Shown here in pieces: positions 46,121-54,946 of a stretch of DNA of 64,000 bases. The notes beneath the pieces are model-generated. The model was not told where the DNA came from, searched no databases, and worked only from the letters and a program-made list of their open reading frames with translations. Both the position numbers and the translations under genes were made by a program. Each line of letters opens with the position of its first letter. Within the stretch, counting starts at the first letter, position 1. Source of the DNA: Gammaproteobacteria bacterium (GTDB lineage: Bacteria > Pseudomonadota > Gammaproteobacteria > Ga0077554 > Ga007554); contig JAMPIW010000007.1 of assembly GCA_040183005.1 (NCBI GenBank), forward strand, positions 310,001 to 374,000, written 5' to 3'.

Positions 46121-48916
46121 TCACGCTGATTTACAGGCTGGCGCAACCGCATCAGGACAACCTGCCAAACTGGCTGGCTGCTCATTGATCAGCCACTCTT
46201 CGGGAAATGCGACACCATACCCCTGGGCATAATCGACACCGATCAGCTTGAGTTGATTCTTGATGCTCTCGTTTTCAACAGACTCGGCAATGGTCTTGAT
46301 GCCCATCACCCGGCCCACCTGGGCGATGCAGGTTACCATGGCCAGATCGACTGGATCATCTATCATGTCCTTGACAAAGCTACCGTCGATTTTCAGATAG
46401 TCGACCGGCAGGTTTTTGAGATAGGCAAAGGAGCTCAGACCGCTACCAAAATCATCCAGGGCAAAGCTGCACCCCATCTTGCGCAGGCTGTTCATAAAGC
46501 TGCGCGCTGATGAGAGGTTGGCGATTGCCGCAGTCTCTGTTATCTCAAAACAGATGCGCTGGGTATCTACGCCACTGCTTTCAATTTCACTGACAACAAA
46601 CGCCAGAAAGTTCTCGTCATTGAGTGATTTCCCCGAGAGGTTGAGGTTGTAAACCACTCTGCCATCATGCTCCATTGACATCATGGCTAGCGCATTTTTT
46701 ACCACCCAGCGATCCACGTCCGACATGATGTTGTAGCGCTCCGCAGCAGGGATGAACGCCATCGGCAAGACCACCGCCCCGCCGTTGTCGTCACGCATTC
46801 TGAGCAGAACCTCGTAATGTATTGGGGCTTGCTCATGATTTAGTGGCACTACCTGCTGACGATAGAGTACAAACCGGCTATTTGCAAATGCTTCATGGAT
46901 CTTGTGCACCCACTGCATCTCGCCCTGGCGGTTCATCAATTCACTGTCATTCAGTGTATAAGCAAAGATCCTGTTGCGTCCCTTGTCCTTGGCAACATAA
47001 CAGGCGGAGTCCGCCGCGCTCATCACCTCGTGGATCGAGCCGATTTCCGGAGTGATCTCCACTAACCCCATGCTGGCACCAATATCAAAGGTTTTGCCCT
47101 GCCAGACAAATCGGTACTCACGAATCAGCTGGTGAAGAACCGCGGCAATTTCCTTAGCCTTTTCGATCGAGCACCCTAGCATGATCAAGCCAAACTCATC
47201 GCCACCAAGGCGGGCCAACAGATCGGAGTCACGGATATTCTCGCGCAACAGGTGTGTCACCTGCCTTAAAAGCTCATCTCCCGCAATGTGGCCGCAGGTG
47301 TCATTCACAACCTTAAACTGGTCGAGATCAAGATAGCAGAGCACATCAGCTTTACCTCCCTGTCTGACCCGCTCGAGTGAACGTCCGAGTTGCAGCTCGA
47401 ATTCACGACGGTTGTAGAGACCGGTCAGTTCGTCATGGCGCGCCTGGTATGCCAGCTGCATCGCCATGGCCTGCTCGGTGCTGACATCGCGAAAGACAAT
47501 GACCGAGCCCATGACTTCATCGCTGCGATCGCGGATACGCGCCACGGAACACTTGATTGCGTATTCATGGCCGTCATTGCTTCTCAAAAGAAACTCGCGC
47601 CTGATACCGGCCGCGGCATGCTCCAGCGTCTCATCTTCGAGAATGGCAGTCTCGGGCCTGCCGTTCTCCTGGTCGTAGGTAAGAAACACTGTGCCCAACA
47701 GCTCTCCGGTGGCGCTCCCATTCCTCCAGCCGGTCAGCTTCTGGGCAACCTCATTCATGTGCTCAATACGGTTGTTGTTGTCAGTCGTGATTACGCCATC
47801 GGCGATGGAGTACAGCGTCACCTCGGCCCGTTCCTTCTCCCGGAAGAGTTCGTCCTTGGAGATTTCAGTGGCGATACTGTGCTTAAGATCGCCCTTGAGT
47901 GAATGCCTGATAAAAAGGATAGTCGCCAGATAGGCCAGGAAAATCGCGGTGGGCAGTGCCGGGTTGATGTCGCTCAGGCTCATGTCGCGACAGAACTCGA
48001 TAATAAGCGGCCTGCCGATACTGTTCATGTCAACAACCTGCCTGAACTCCGGCAGCAGCCATTCAAATCGGTCCGAATGCGAGGGGGCATTGTAATTTAG
48101 GAGGTGTCCGGCCACATCATACTTGTCAAAGCTGCTGTGATAGAGCGTGACACTGGTTGTTGTTGCATCCAACGAGTCCAGTACATAGGATTGCAGCATC
48201 TCAGGGGAGACCACCACGGCAAACAGGCCATCGACATGCTCAATCCGCTCTTTGATATCTTCAGGAACGATGTTGCCTTTATAGACGGCCTTGAAGAGGA
48301 TGAACATCGGTTTTCCGGCAAAGAGTGTGACCGGTTTTGAGCTCACCGTCTCACCACTTTCAATGGCCGCGCGGATGGATTTCGCCAACTCCGCATCGGA
48401 AGAGAAATCGACCCCGATCAGATGAGAGTTTGCCGGCTCGAGCGGCTCGACAAAGGTGAGCGGAAAATAGAGCTGCCGCATTTTGGCTGGGATGAAATCA
48501 GCCTCGCCTGTTCTGTCGAGGATATTGAAGGCGGCATAGCCTTCCTCCCGCATCTGCGTCTCAAAGGCGGGGCGTTCCTGTTCATTAACCTTCCTCAGAT
48601 ACTGGATGGAGTAGACATGGGGATGGTTGGCCAGCATAGCCCTCGTGAAGATGGAGAACTCACTGTGGCTTTTTTCGATGTGCGAGCGATGCCAGCCCGA
48701 CAGTGCTGAGATAACGGCCTGGCTGTCGTTGATTTTGTTCTGCAACTGCGCGTAGGCAGCCTCGGTACGATCCCGGAAGTTGCTCTCGGCGGTCTTCACA
48801 TCTATTTTGAAAGCGATCGCCAGCATCAGCGCTGCGATTAAGGTGCAGGTCAATATCGCCACACTCATGCGCATGCGATAGGTATGGATGAATTTTGTCT
48901 GCTGGCTACTTTGCAC
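46121..48916 (-). CDS. Membrane sensor with CHASE, PAS, GGDEF and EAL domains
   Basis: The 931-residue cyclic-di-GMP enzyme has two membrane segments (about 17-37 and near 335-350) around a periplasmic CHASE domain (about 75-265). A PAS domain with PAC end (IADGVITTDNNNRIEHMNEVA) follows. A GGDEF domain has an intact RLGGDEFG and an upstream RDSD inhibitory site. A C-terminal EAL domain has EVL in place of EAL but keeps the Glu, DDFGSGLSSFAYL and PVDYLKIDGSFV. It could both make and degrade the messenger. It overlaps the upstream binding-protein gene by 11 bases. Confidence 0.93.
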   Translation of the reverse strand: MQSSQQTKFIHTYRMRMSVAILTCTLIAALMLAIAFKIDVKTAESNFRDRTEAAYAQLQNKINDSQAVISALSGWHRSHIEKSHSEFSIFTRAMLANHPHVYSIQYLRKVNEQERPAFETQMREEGYAAFNILDRTGEADFIPAKMRQLYFPLTFVEPLEPANSHLIGVDFSSDAELAKSIRAAIESGETVSSKPVTLFAGKPMFILFKAVYKGNIVPEDIKERIEHVDGLFAVVVSPEMLQSYVLDSLDATTTSVTLYHSSFDKYDVAGHLLNYNAPSHSDRFEWLLPEFRQVVDMNSIGRPLIIEFCRDMSLSDINPALPTAIFLAYLATILFIRHSLKGDLKHSIATEISKDELFREKERAEVTLYSIADGVITTDNNNRIEHMNEVAQKLTGWRNGSATGELLGTVFLTYDQENGRPETAILEDETLEHAAAGIRREFLLRSNDGHEYAIKCSVARIRDRSDEVMGSVIVFRDVSTEQAMAMQLAYQARHDELTGLYNRREFELQLGRSLERVRQGGKADVLCYLDLDQFKVVNDTCGHIAGDELLRQVTHLLRENIRDSDLLARLGGDEFGLIMLGCSIEKAKEIAAVLHQLIREYRFVWQGKTFDIGASMGLVEITPEIGSIHEVMSAADSACYVAKDKGRNRIFAYTLNDSELMNRQGEMQWVHKIHEAFANSRFVLYRQQVVPLNHEQAPIHYEVLLRMRDDNGGAVVLPMAFIPAAERYNIMSDVDRWVVKNALAMMSMEHDGRVVYNLNLSGKSLNDENFLAFVVSEIESSGVDTQRICFEITETAAIANLSSARSFMNSLRKMGCSFALDDFGSGLSSFAYLKNLPVDYLKIDGSFVKDMIDDPVDLAMVTCIAQVGRVMGIKTIAESVENESIKNQLKLIGVDYAQGYGVAFPEEWLINEQPASLAGCPDAVAPACKSA

Positions 48917-49877
48917 GGAATTTCTTGCTTTTCAACATGATGAAATCAGGAAGCTTGACCCCCATCCTGGCTGCAAGCTCGGGATTCACATACATATCCC
49001 AGCGCTGGCTCGGGATGATCTGGATCTTCACAGGTGGGGTGCCTGCCAGTATCTCAAGGGCGCTTTTGGCCGCCCACTCGCCATGCTCACGGGCAATCTT
49101 GGTCATGCCGAGGGCGGCATAGCGCATCATCCAGTCATAGTTGGTCAGACTCAGCTTGACGCCATGCCGTGAAACTAGCTGATGCGCGTGAGTTTCATTC
49201 CAGTCAGCGATACCTGAATCGGTCCCCAGAATGACGAAGTCACTCTTCTGGGCCTCAAGGTAGGCTCTGTCCCACTCTGCCTGGCTGTTGGCAAGGCGTT
49301 TGAAGAGTTTCAGATCATAGCGCTGCGCCACCTCCTGAAAGCGGACATAGCTCTTCTGTTCCGTCTCGGTATCTGCACCGATGTAGAAGCCTAGGCGGGC
49401 GGTGGGCACTATCTGCCGAATCATTTCGTACATCTCGTGCAGCGGCGAGACCTCGATCATGCCGGTGACGTTGCGAAAGGGATAGCCATACTCGGCAACA
49501 GTCAAGTTGATACCACAGAATACAAACGGAATGGCGCTCTCTTTGAAGTAAGGAACCACCACGTATTTTGAGGCGTTGTCATCAGCAACGATCACCACAT
49601 CGGGGCGCCACTCTTCGATGTAGTTTTTTACCTCAAGCCCTTTGGCAATCTTGTACGCTTCATTTTTGTGGCGTTTAGTGTCCATGTTGAGCTGTTGCAG
49701 CTCACACCGGCCCTTGAGAACATCGCGAACCCCAGCTTCGATGCCATCGGCCCAGGCATAACCCTGATGATAGGATGAGACAAACAGGCAGCGTGCCGCT
49801 TGAGCCGATGTTATGCTGCCCATGCCCAGCAGTAGCGCCGCAATGAGCATGATGCGGGAATGGTGAATGCCGACCAT
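48906..49877 (-). CDS. ABC-type solute-binding protein without permease (second locus)
   Basis: The 323-residue exported protein has a signal peptide ending near AQAAR (residue about 28) and the ABC_sub_bind-type fold: CLFVSSYHQGYAWADGIEAG, PDVVIVADDNASKYVVVPYF, FVFCGINLTVAEYGYP, VTGMIEVSPLHEMYEMI. No ATPase or permease is nearby. Coupling to the CHASE-GGDEF-EAL gene (11-base overlap) suggests that it presents a ligand to that sensor. This role is inference. It is a distant relative of the product at 27515-28510. Confidence 0.83.
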   Translation of the reverse strand: MVGIHHSRIMLIAALLLGMGSITSAQAARCLFVSSYHQGYAWADGIEAGVRDVLKGRCELQQLNMDTKRHKNEAYKIAKGLEVKNYIEEWRPDVVIVADDNASKYVVVPYFKESAIPFVFCGINLTVAEYGYPFRNVTGMIEVSPLHEMYEMIRQIVPTARLGFYIGADTETEQKSYVRFQEVAQRYDLKLFKRLANSQAEWDRAYLEAQKSDFVILGTDSGIADWNETHAHQLVSRHGVKLSLTNYDWMMRYAALGMTKIAREHGEWAAKSALEILAGTPPVKIQIIPSQRWDMYVNPELAARMGVKLPDFIMLKSKKFRAK

Positions 49878-50228
49878 AGAGCCTCTTGTCTTAATCTTGC
49901 TTGATGCCTATTCCACATATGGAGAGTGCTGTCTTGCGCCTGCAACGTTCCCCCGGCATAAATACCACATTTCTTTTTGATAAAGTACCGCGACCCAATT
50001 AATCAATACAAGCTAACCACTTGGCCTTGTTTCCCTTTTCTATGGGGTGAAGACAAAAGGCATTGTATAAACAGTATCTTATCCGTGAGATTGAATGTAT
50101 CGAAAAGCCATCAATCCCTCCATTCGGCGCCGCTGCCAGAAATGACTCTTGGGAGGTTCCCTGGAACGGCCCGATCGGTTCAATTAGGTTGAGTGGATAT
50201 CAGTTTTCCCCGGAGGAATTGTAATTTG
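49878..50228. other. Intergenic stretch, no gene seen
   Basis: About 350 bp between the binding-protein gene and a MITE. It should hold the promoter for the minus-strand signalling pair. No conserved frame or clear hairpin was found. Confidence 0.5.
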
Positions 50229-50396
50229 CTAGCAGCCTGTCGGACTTAGGGGATCGTAGCGAAAAAGTGGGGGAGCGAGGACAGTTTTTTGCTATTTTGA
50301 GGAGAATAGCTGGCACTATTTAACGAAAAATAGCGGAAAAATGGACCGCTCTCCCGCTTTTGCAGTAGATTCGACCTAAGTCCGACAGGCTGCTAG
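50229..50396. mobile_element. Second kind of MITE (CAGCCTGTCGGACTTAGG ends)
   Basis: A 168-bp element with perfect 22-bp ends: CTAG plus CAGCCTGTCGGACTTAGG at 50229-50250 and its reverse complement at 50375-50396. Further imperfect pairing continues inward (GTGGGGGAGCG with CGCTCTCCCGC). It codes nothing. The CTAG at both edges may be a 4-bp target duplication. The end sequence recalls IS1182-type terminal repeats, from memory. Confidence 0.8.
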
Positions 50397-50580
50397 GCCG
50401 AGGCGGTGAGGACTTTTCTAATCGCCAGTCACAAGGATGCGCAGGAGAGGTGATTTTGAGTGGGCTCTGCAGTTGGGAAGGTTTCAATTTCGATATTAAA
50501 CACCACCGGCTAACCTGTGCAGCGTAAGAGACAAGCGAAGGCTAGGCGAGCACCATGGATGAGATTTCCCGGCGGGATCA
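50397..50580. other. Intergenic stretch, no gene seen
   Basis: About 180 bp between the MITE and the end of polX. No conserved frame or clear terminator was found. Confidence 0.4.
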
Positions 50581-52305
50581 TCACATTGTGCGCCTGAGCA
50601 GGGGCCGCAATTCCTTGAGCGTGCGCGTGTTCAGCACATCCTTTTTCTCCAGCCAACCACGCCGTGCCTGCCCCACACCAAAGCGCAGGTTGTCCAGGTC
50701 CAGGGTGCTGTGGGCGTCGGAGTTAATGCTTACCAGCACGCCTTCCTCCTTGGCCATCTGGCACTGGGTGTCCAGCAGATCAAGGCGCTCCGGGTGGGCG
50801 TTCAGCTCCAGATAACAGCCCCGGCTCTTGGTCTTGCGGATGATGCGTAGCATGTCTACGTCGTAAGGTTCGCGCTGTTCGAGCAGCCGTCCGGTGGGGT
50901 GGGCCAAAATGGTGAAGTGGGGGTGATCCATGGCGCGCAGGATGCGCTCGGTCTGTTTGGCTCGGGGCAGATCGAACTTGCTGTGCACCGCGCCGATCAC
51001 CAGGTCCAGCCGTTCCAGCACGGAATCCGGCAGATCCAGGCTGCCGTCTTCCAGGATGTCCACCTCGATGCCTTTCAGTACCGTGATGCCTTTCAATTCG
51101 GAATTTAGGCGGTCAATTTCGTCGATCTGTTTCAATAATCGTTGCGGGTCGAGGCCGTGCGCCACGGTCAGGCGGCGCGAGTGTTCGGTAATGGCAAGGT
51201 ATTCAAAACCCCGTAACTTGGCCGCCAGCGCCATGTCCTTGATCGTGTTGTGGCCATCGGTAGCCTTGGTGTGGGCGTGCAGATCGCCTTTCAGATCGCG
51301 CAGCTCAACCAGATGCGGCAGGCGTCCTGCGCGGGCTGCCTCGATCTCGCCGCGATCCTCACGCAGCTCCGGTGGGATATACGGTAACCCTACCGCCCGA
51401 TATACCGCTTCCTCGGTTTCCCCGGTGATGCGCTCCTCGCCCTTGAACACCCCGTATTCGTTGACTTTCAGGCCTCGTTCCTGCCCCAGTCGGCGGATGG
51501 CGATGTTGTGCGCCTTGGATCCGGTAAAATACTGCAATGCGGCGCCGTAACTTCCCTCATCGACCCGCCGGAGGTCCACCTGGAGACCGCTGCGCAGCAC
51601 GACGCTACTGCGGGTGGTGCCGCTGGAGAGCACGGTTTTTACTTCATCGTAGGCGGCGAATCGCTCCATGACGGGGCTGTCGGGGCCAGCGGTGACCAGG
51701 ATATCCAGATCTCCCACCGTCTCCTTCATGCGCCTGAAGCTGCCCGCTACCACCACCTGCCCGACGCCCTTGACCTTTTTCAGGTAGGCCGCCAGCGCAT
51801 TGGCATACTGGCTTGCGACGGCCAGCTTAAAGCGCCGCGCCTGGGTTACGTGTGTTTTCACTGACTCAAGGATGCGCTGCTCAGTCTTTACACCAAAACC
51901 CGCTAGTTGCCGAATGCGCCCATCATGTGCGGCGCGATAGAGCTGCTCCAGTGTTTGCACGTCCAGGTCGTGGTAAAGCGCCTTGACCCGCTTCGGGCCA
52001 AGCCCAGAAACTTTCAACAGTTCAGTGATGGCGGGTGGCAGCTCCTTGTGCAGTTTGTCGAGCATGGAGCATTTTCCGGTTTCGACAATTTCACGGATCT
52101 TGGCCGCAAGATCATCGCCAACTCCTGGCAGTTGCGTTAAATCTTCTCCTTTTTCCAGCAGCGTCTTGATGTCGCGTCCCAGCTCGCCCACTGTGCGGGC
52201 GGCATTGCGGTAGGCGCGGATGCGGAAGGGGTTGGCACCCTGAATCTCCAATAAATTGGCGATCTCCTCAAAAATCGCGGCGACATCGGCGTTGTGAATG
52301 GGCAT
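50581..52305 (-). CDS. polX: PolX family DNA polymerase/3'-5' exonuclease (PHP domain)
   Basis: The 574-residue protein has an N-terminal helix-hairpin-helix region (IQGANPFRIRAYRNAARTV; LPGVGDDLAAKIREI), a family X nucleotidyltransferase domain (VVVAGSFRRMKETVGDLDILV with catalytic Asp pair), and a C-terminal PHP domain (DLKGDLHAHTKATDGHNTI; YLAITEHSRR; ILAHPTGRLL; LVSINSDAHS). It fills gaps in base-excision repair. The start at 52305 (MPIHNADVAAIFEEIANLL) matches the family; an upstream extension to 52353 is not conserved. Confidence 0.94.
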   Translation of the reverse strand: MPIHNADVAAIFEEIANLLEIQGANPFRIRAYRNAARTVGELGRDIKTLLEKGEDLTQLPGVGDDLAAKIREIVETGKCSMLDKLHKELPPAITELLKVSGLGPKRVKALYHDLDVQTLEQLYRAAHDGRIRQLAGFGVKTEQRILESVKTHVTQARRFKLAVASQYANALAAYLKKVKGVGQVVVAGSFRRMKETVGDLDILVTAGPDSPVMERFAAYDEVKTVLSSGTTRSSVVLRSGLQVDLRRVDEGSYGAALQYFTGSKAHNIAIRRLGQERGLKVNEYGVFKGEERITGETEEAVYRAVGLPYIPPELREDRGEIEAARAGRLPHLVELRDLKGDLHAHTKATDGHNTIKDMALAAKLRGFEYLAITEHSRRLTVAHGLDPQRLLKQIDEIDRLNSELKGITVLKGIEVDILEDGSLDLPDSVLERLDLVIGAVHSKFDLPRAKQTERILRAMDHPHFTILAHPTGRLLEQREPYDVDMLRIIRKTKSRGCYLELNAHPERLDLLDTQCQMAKEEGVLVSINSDAHSTLDLDNLRFGVGQARRGWLEKKDVLNTRTLKELRPLLRRTM

Positions 52306-52445
52306 GGCTGGGGTGTTTGTTCTTCGCGTGGTTTGAGGGAAAACATAACACAAGAAATCTGCATGACTTTTGATCTATATCAAGGAAACCGTATGGCGAA
52401 GCAGTAACAATAAGCCCATAGGATTGTTTATCAAAGGACACGGCC

Positions 52446-53549
52446 ATGAAAATCACCCTCAGCGTTATCAAAGCGGATATCGGCTCCATCGGCGGGCATA
52501 TCGCGCCATCGCGGCGTTTGCTTGAAACTGTGCGGGCTTATGTGCAGGAACATGGGAGCGGCCTGATAATTGATAATTATGTCAGCCACACCGGCGATGA
52601 CATTGCCATATTAATGACTCATACCCACGGCACAGGGAATGAACAGATTCATAAACTGGCCTGGGATGCCTTCATCACTGGCACGGCGGTTGCCAAGGAG
52701 CAGGGTCTGTACGGCGCGGGGCAAGATCTGCTGAAGGATGCGTTTTCGGGCAACGTCAAGGGCATGGGTCCGGCGGTGGCGGAAATGGAGATCGAAGAGC
52801 GGCCCAATGAGCCCTTCCTGTTTTTCGCCGCTGACAAGACCGATCCCGGCGCCTTTAATCTGCCGCTTTACCTGGCGTTCGCCGATGTCATGAACACGCC
52901 AGGCCTGATCCTCTCGCCTAATATGTCCAAGGGTTTCCGGTTCGTGATCATGGATGTCAACAACACTGAAGGCGACCGCGTCATAGAGCTGAATGCCCCA
53001 GAGGAACTCTACGATATCGCCGCTTTATTACGTGATGCCGAGCGTTATGTGGTGGAGTCCGTCTGGTCTCGCGCCAGTGGCGAACAGGCGGTGGCAGTGG
53101 CGACTTCGCGCCTGCACAACATCGCCGGCAAATACACCGGCAAGGACGATCCGGTGATGCTTGTGCGCGTGCAAATGAATTTTCCCGCCACCGGCGAGGT
53201 GCTGGCTCCGTACTCCATTGGCCATTTCGTCGCCGGTTGCATGCGCGGCTCACACCAGATGCCGCTGATGCCCGTCGCACTCAATACCGGCACCAGTTAT
53301 TTCGACGGCCCACCACTGGTGAGCTGTGCGGCCTTCGCGGAGCACAACGGCAAGCTGACCGAGGCATGGGATGCGTTCGCCCATCCCTTCTGGAATACGG
53401 TGCGCAACCGCGTCGCCGACAAGGCGCAAGAGATGCGCCGTCAAGGTTTCTTCGGCGCGGCCATGCTGCCGATGTCCGAACTGGAATACACCGGCATCAT
53501 GGAAACACTCAAGGTATTGGATGCGCGCTTTACGGTGCGTGGCGATTGA
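52446..53549 (+). CDS. Archaeal-type bifunctional fructose-1,6-bisphosphate aldolase/phosphatase
   Basis: The 367-residue enzyme of the class V FBPase family joins triose phosphates and removes the 1-phosphate, giving one-way gluconeogenesis. Typical segments are MKITLSVIKADIGSIGGHI, DDIAILMTHTHG, GNVKGMGPAVAEMEIEERP, FFAADKTDPGAFNLPLY and the C-terminal EYTGIMETLKVLDARF. The family is found mainly in archaea and deep-branching bacteria. In proteobacteria it occurs in some chemolithoautotrophs, so horizontal origin is likely. Codon use looks like its neighbours, so any transfer is old. An AAAGGA lies upstream. Confidence 0.93.
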   Translation: MKITLSVIKADIGSIGGHIAPSRRLLETVRAYVQEHGSGLIIDNYVSHTGDDIAILMTHTHGTGNEQIHKLAWDAFITGTAVAKEQGLYGAGQDLLKDAFSGNVKGMGPAVAEMEIEERPNEPFLFFAADKTDPGAFNLPLYLAFADVMNTPGLILSPNMSKGFRFVIMDVNNTEGDRVIELNAPEELYDIAALLRDAERYVVESVWSRASGEQAVAVATSRLHNIAGKYTGKDDPVMLVRVQMNFPATGEVLAPYSIGHFVAGCMRGSHQMPLMPVALNTGTSYFDGPPLVSCAAFAEHNGKLTEAWDAFAHPFWNTVRNRVADKAQEMRRQGFFGAAMLPMSELEYTGIMETLKVLDARFTVRGD

Positions 53550-53565
53550 AACAGTGAGGGTGGCG

Positions 53566-54036
53566 ATGGTAATCACATCAACCGCATTCAGTCACAATGG
53601 CACCATCCCGCGGCTATATACTTGCGATGGCAATGATGTCTCGCCACCCCTTGCCTGGTTCGGCATTCCCAGCGAAACGAAAAGCCTGGCACTGATAGTG
53701 GATGATCCCGATGCGCCGGATCCTGCCGCGCCAAAAATGACTTGGGTGCACTGGGTTCTGTATAACATTCCACCCACCGTTACGGGGCTTGCTGAAGGGG
53801 TTCCCCCCAAAGAGTTGCCTGCCGGGACGCTGCAGGGTATCAATGACTGGAAGCGCACCGGATACGGTGGTCCGTGCCCACCCATTGGCCGCCACCGCTA
53901 TTTTCATACGCTTTATGCATTGGACGTGATTCTTCCTGCCTTGGGGAGTCCAGGCAAGATGGCTCTGGAAAAGGTAATGCAAGGGCACATTTTAGCCAAG
54001 GCGGAATTGGTGGGCACTTATCAGAGGGGTAGATAA
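53566..54036 (+). CDS. YbhB/YbcL-type PEBP (Raf kinase inhibitor-like) protein
   Basis: The 156-residue phosphatidylethanolamine-binding-protein fold has IPRLYTCDGNDVSPPLAW, LALIVDDPDAPDPA, WVHWVLYNIPP and GPCPPIGRHRYFHTLYALD. The function of the bacterial members is unclear. The ATG at 53566 gives the usual start (VITSTAFSHNG). It follows the aldolase/phosphatase gene by 16 bases, so they may be cotranscribed. A longer frame to 53371 is only overlap. Confidence 0.92.
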   Translation: MVITSTAFSHNGTIPRLYTCDGNDVSPPLAWFGIPSETKSLALIVDDPDAPDPAAPKMTWVHWVLYNIPPTVTGLAEGVPPKELPAGTLQGINDWKRTGYGGPCPPIGRHRYFHTLYALDVILPALGSPGKMALEKVMQGHILAKAELVGTYQRGR

Positions 54037-54116
54037 TAGCTTGTCATGAAGGAGGGCGATATCGTTGGTCAGGTTGGCGCGCAAGTGGCTATCTGGCATG
54101 ATTCCCCAACATTAAA

Positions 54117-54355
54117 CCTAAAAACGGCAGTTGACCGCTTCTCTGGACGGCTAGAAATATGTTTTCAATAGACTTTATCATGCCCTGTGGGTTCACCTGT
54201 TTGGTGAAGCCCGCTACGGGGCGGATTGCACGATTTTCAGTGTGCATGGCAGCGTTGCAACTCCTTGGAATGGAACAACCATTCCGCGTCGTTGCGCCTT
54301 GCTCTGCACCCCGAAAACCGCACACTCTGCCCCCCGTCCAACTGCCGTTTTTAGG
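54117..54355. mobile_element. MITE copy 2 with TTAAA target duplication
   Basis: A 239-bp element matching 30688-30924 throughout. Its ends are CCTAAAAACGGCAGTTG and CAACTGCCGTTTTTAGG. A direct TTAAA lies at 54112-54116 and 54356-54360. Both strands have short open frames, but no transposase is present. Confidence 0.88.
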
Positions 54356-54394
54356 TTAAACCGATCACGAACTCTCATTACTAAGGAGGCATAA

Positions 54395-54853
54395 ATGTAC
54401 AACCATATCCTGGTTCCTGTCGATGGCAGCAGTACATCCGATCTTGCCGTGCAAGAGGCGATCAAGCTGGCGAAGGATCAGCAACAAACTCAACTACGCT
54501 TTGTTCATGTAGTAGAGGAGGCGCGCGTTTTTTGGTACGGAGAAGGGTATAGTGATATCGTCAGCCTCCAGACTTCCTTGCGTGAAGCAGGCAAAAATAT
54601 ACTGGGTAAGGCTGAAACACTAGCCCAACAGGCTGGGGTCACATCTCAAACAAAGCTGCTTGATGCCGATGGTGAACGGACCGCCAGGGTGATCGTGGAG
54701 GAGGCCCAAAGCTGGCCCGCCGATGTTGTCGTCATGGGTACCCATGGCCGGCGTGGTTTTGATCACCTGATTTTTGGCAGCGTGGCGGAAGGCGTGGTGC
54801 GTATCGCGCCAATGCCGATTTTGTTGATTCGCGGAGCTAAGAAAGTAGGGTGA
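54395..54853 (+). CDS. Universal stress protein UspA family
   Basis: The 152-residue single-domain protein begins MYNHILVPVDGSSTSDLAVQ and has the ATP-binding GTHGRRGFDHLIFGSVAEGV. Such proteins help survival under stress; the partner here is unknown. AAGGAGG precedes the ATG, predicting strong translation. The upstream promoter region is reduced to 39 bp between the MITE and the start, so the promoter may lie in the element. Confidence 0.94.
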   Translation: MYNHILVPVDGSSTSDLAVQEAIKLAKDQQQTQLRFVHVVEEARVFWYGEGYSDIVSLQTSLREAGKNILGKAETLAQQAGVTSQTKLLDADGERTARVIVEEAQSWPADVVVMGTHGRRGFDHLIFGSVAEGVVRIAPMPILLIRGAKKVG

Positions 54854-54894
54854 AACCCTACTGGAAGAGACCCTAAGCAGGCTGAATGAAAACA

Positions 54895-54938
54895 CGCCAT
54901 CCGCCTGATGTTGTATCTCCCTCGTTAGGCGGATGGCG
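54895..54938 (-). terminator. Terminator for the HU-like gene
   Basis: CGCCATCCGCCT (54895-54906) pairs perfectly with AGGCGGATGGCG (54927-54938). On the minus strand the stem is followed by TGTTTTC. It lies nine bases past the HU-like stop and may also end uspA transcription. Confidence 0.7.
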
Positions 54939-54946
54939 CGGCAATG

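Noticed and set aside
54089-54359. Short open frames on both strands inside the second MITE
   Set aside because: They are part of a non-coding element; the similar frame in copy 1 reflects shared element sequence and not a conserved protein.
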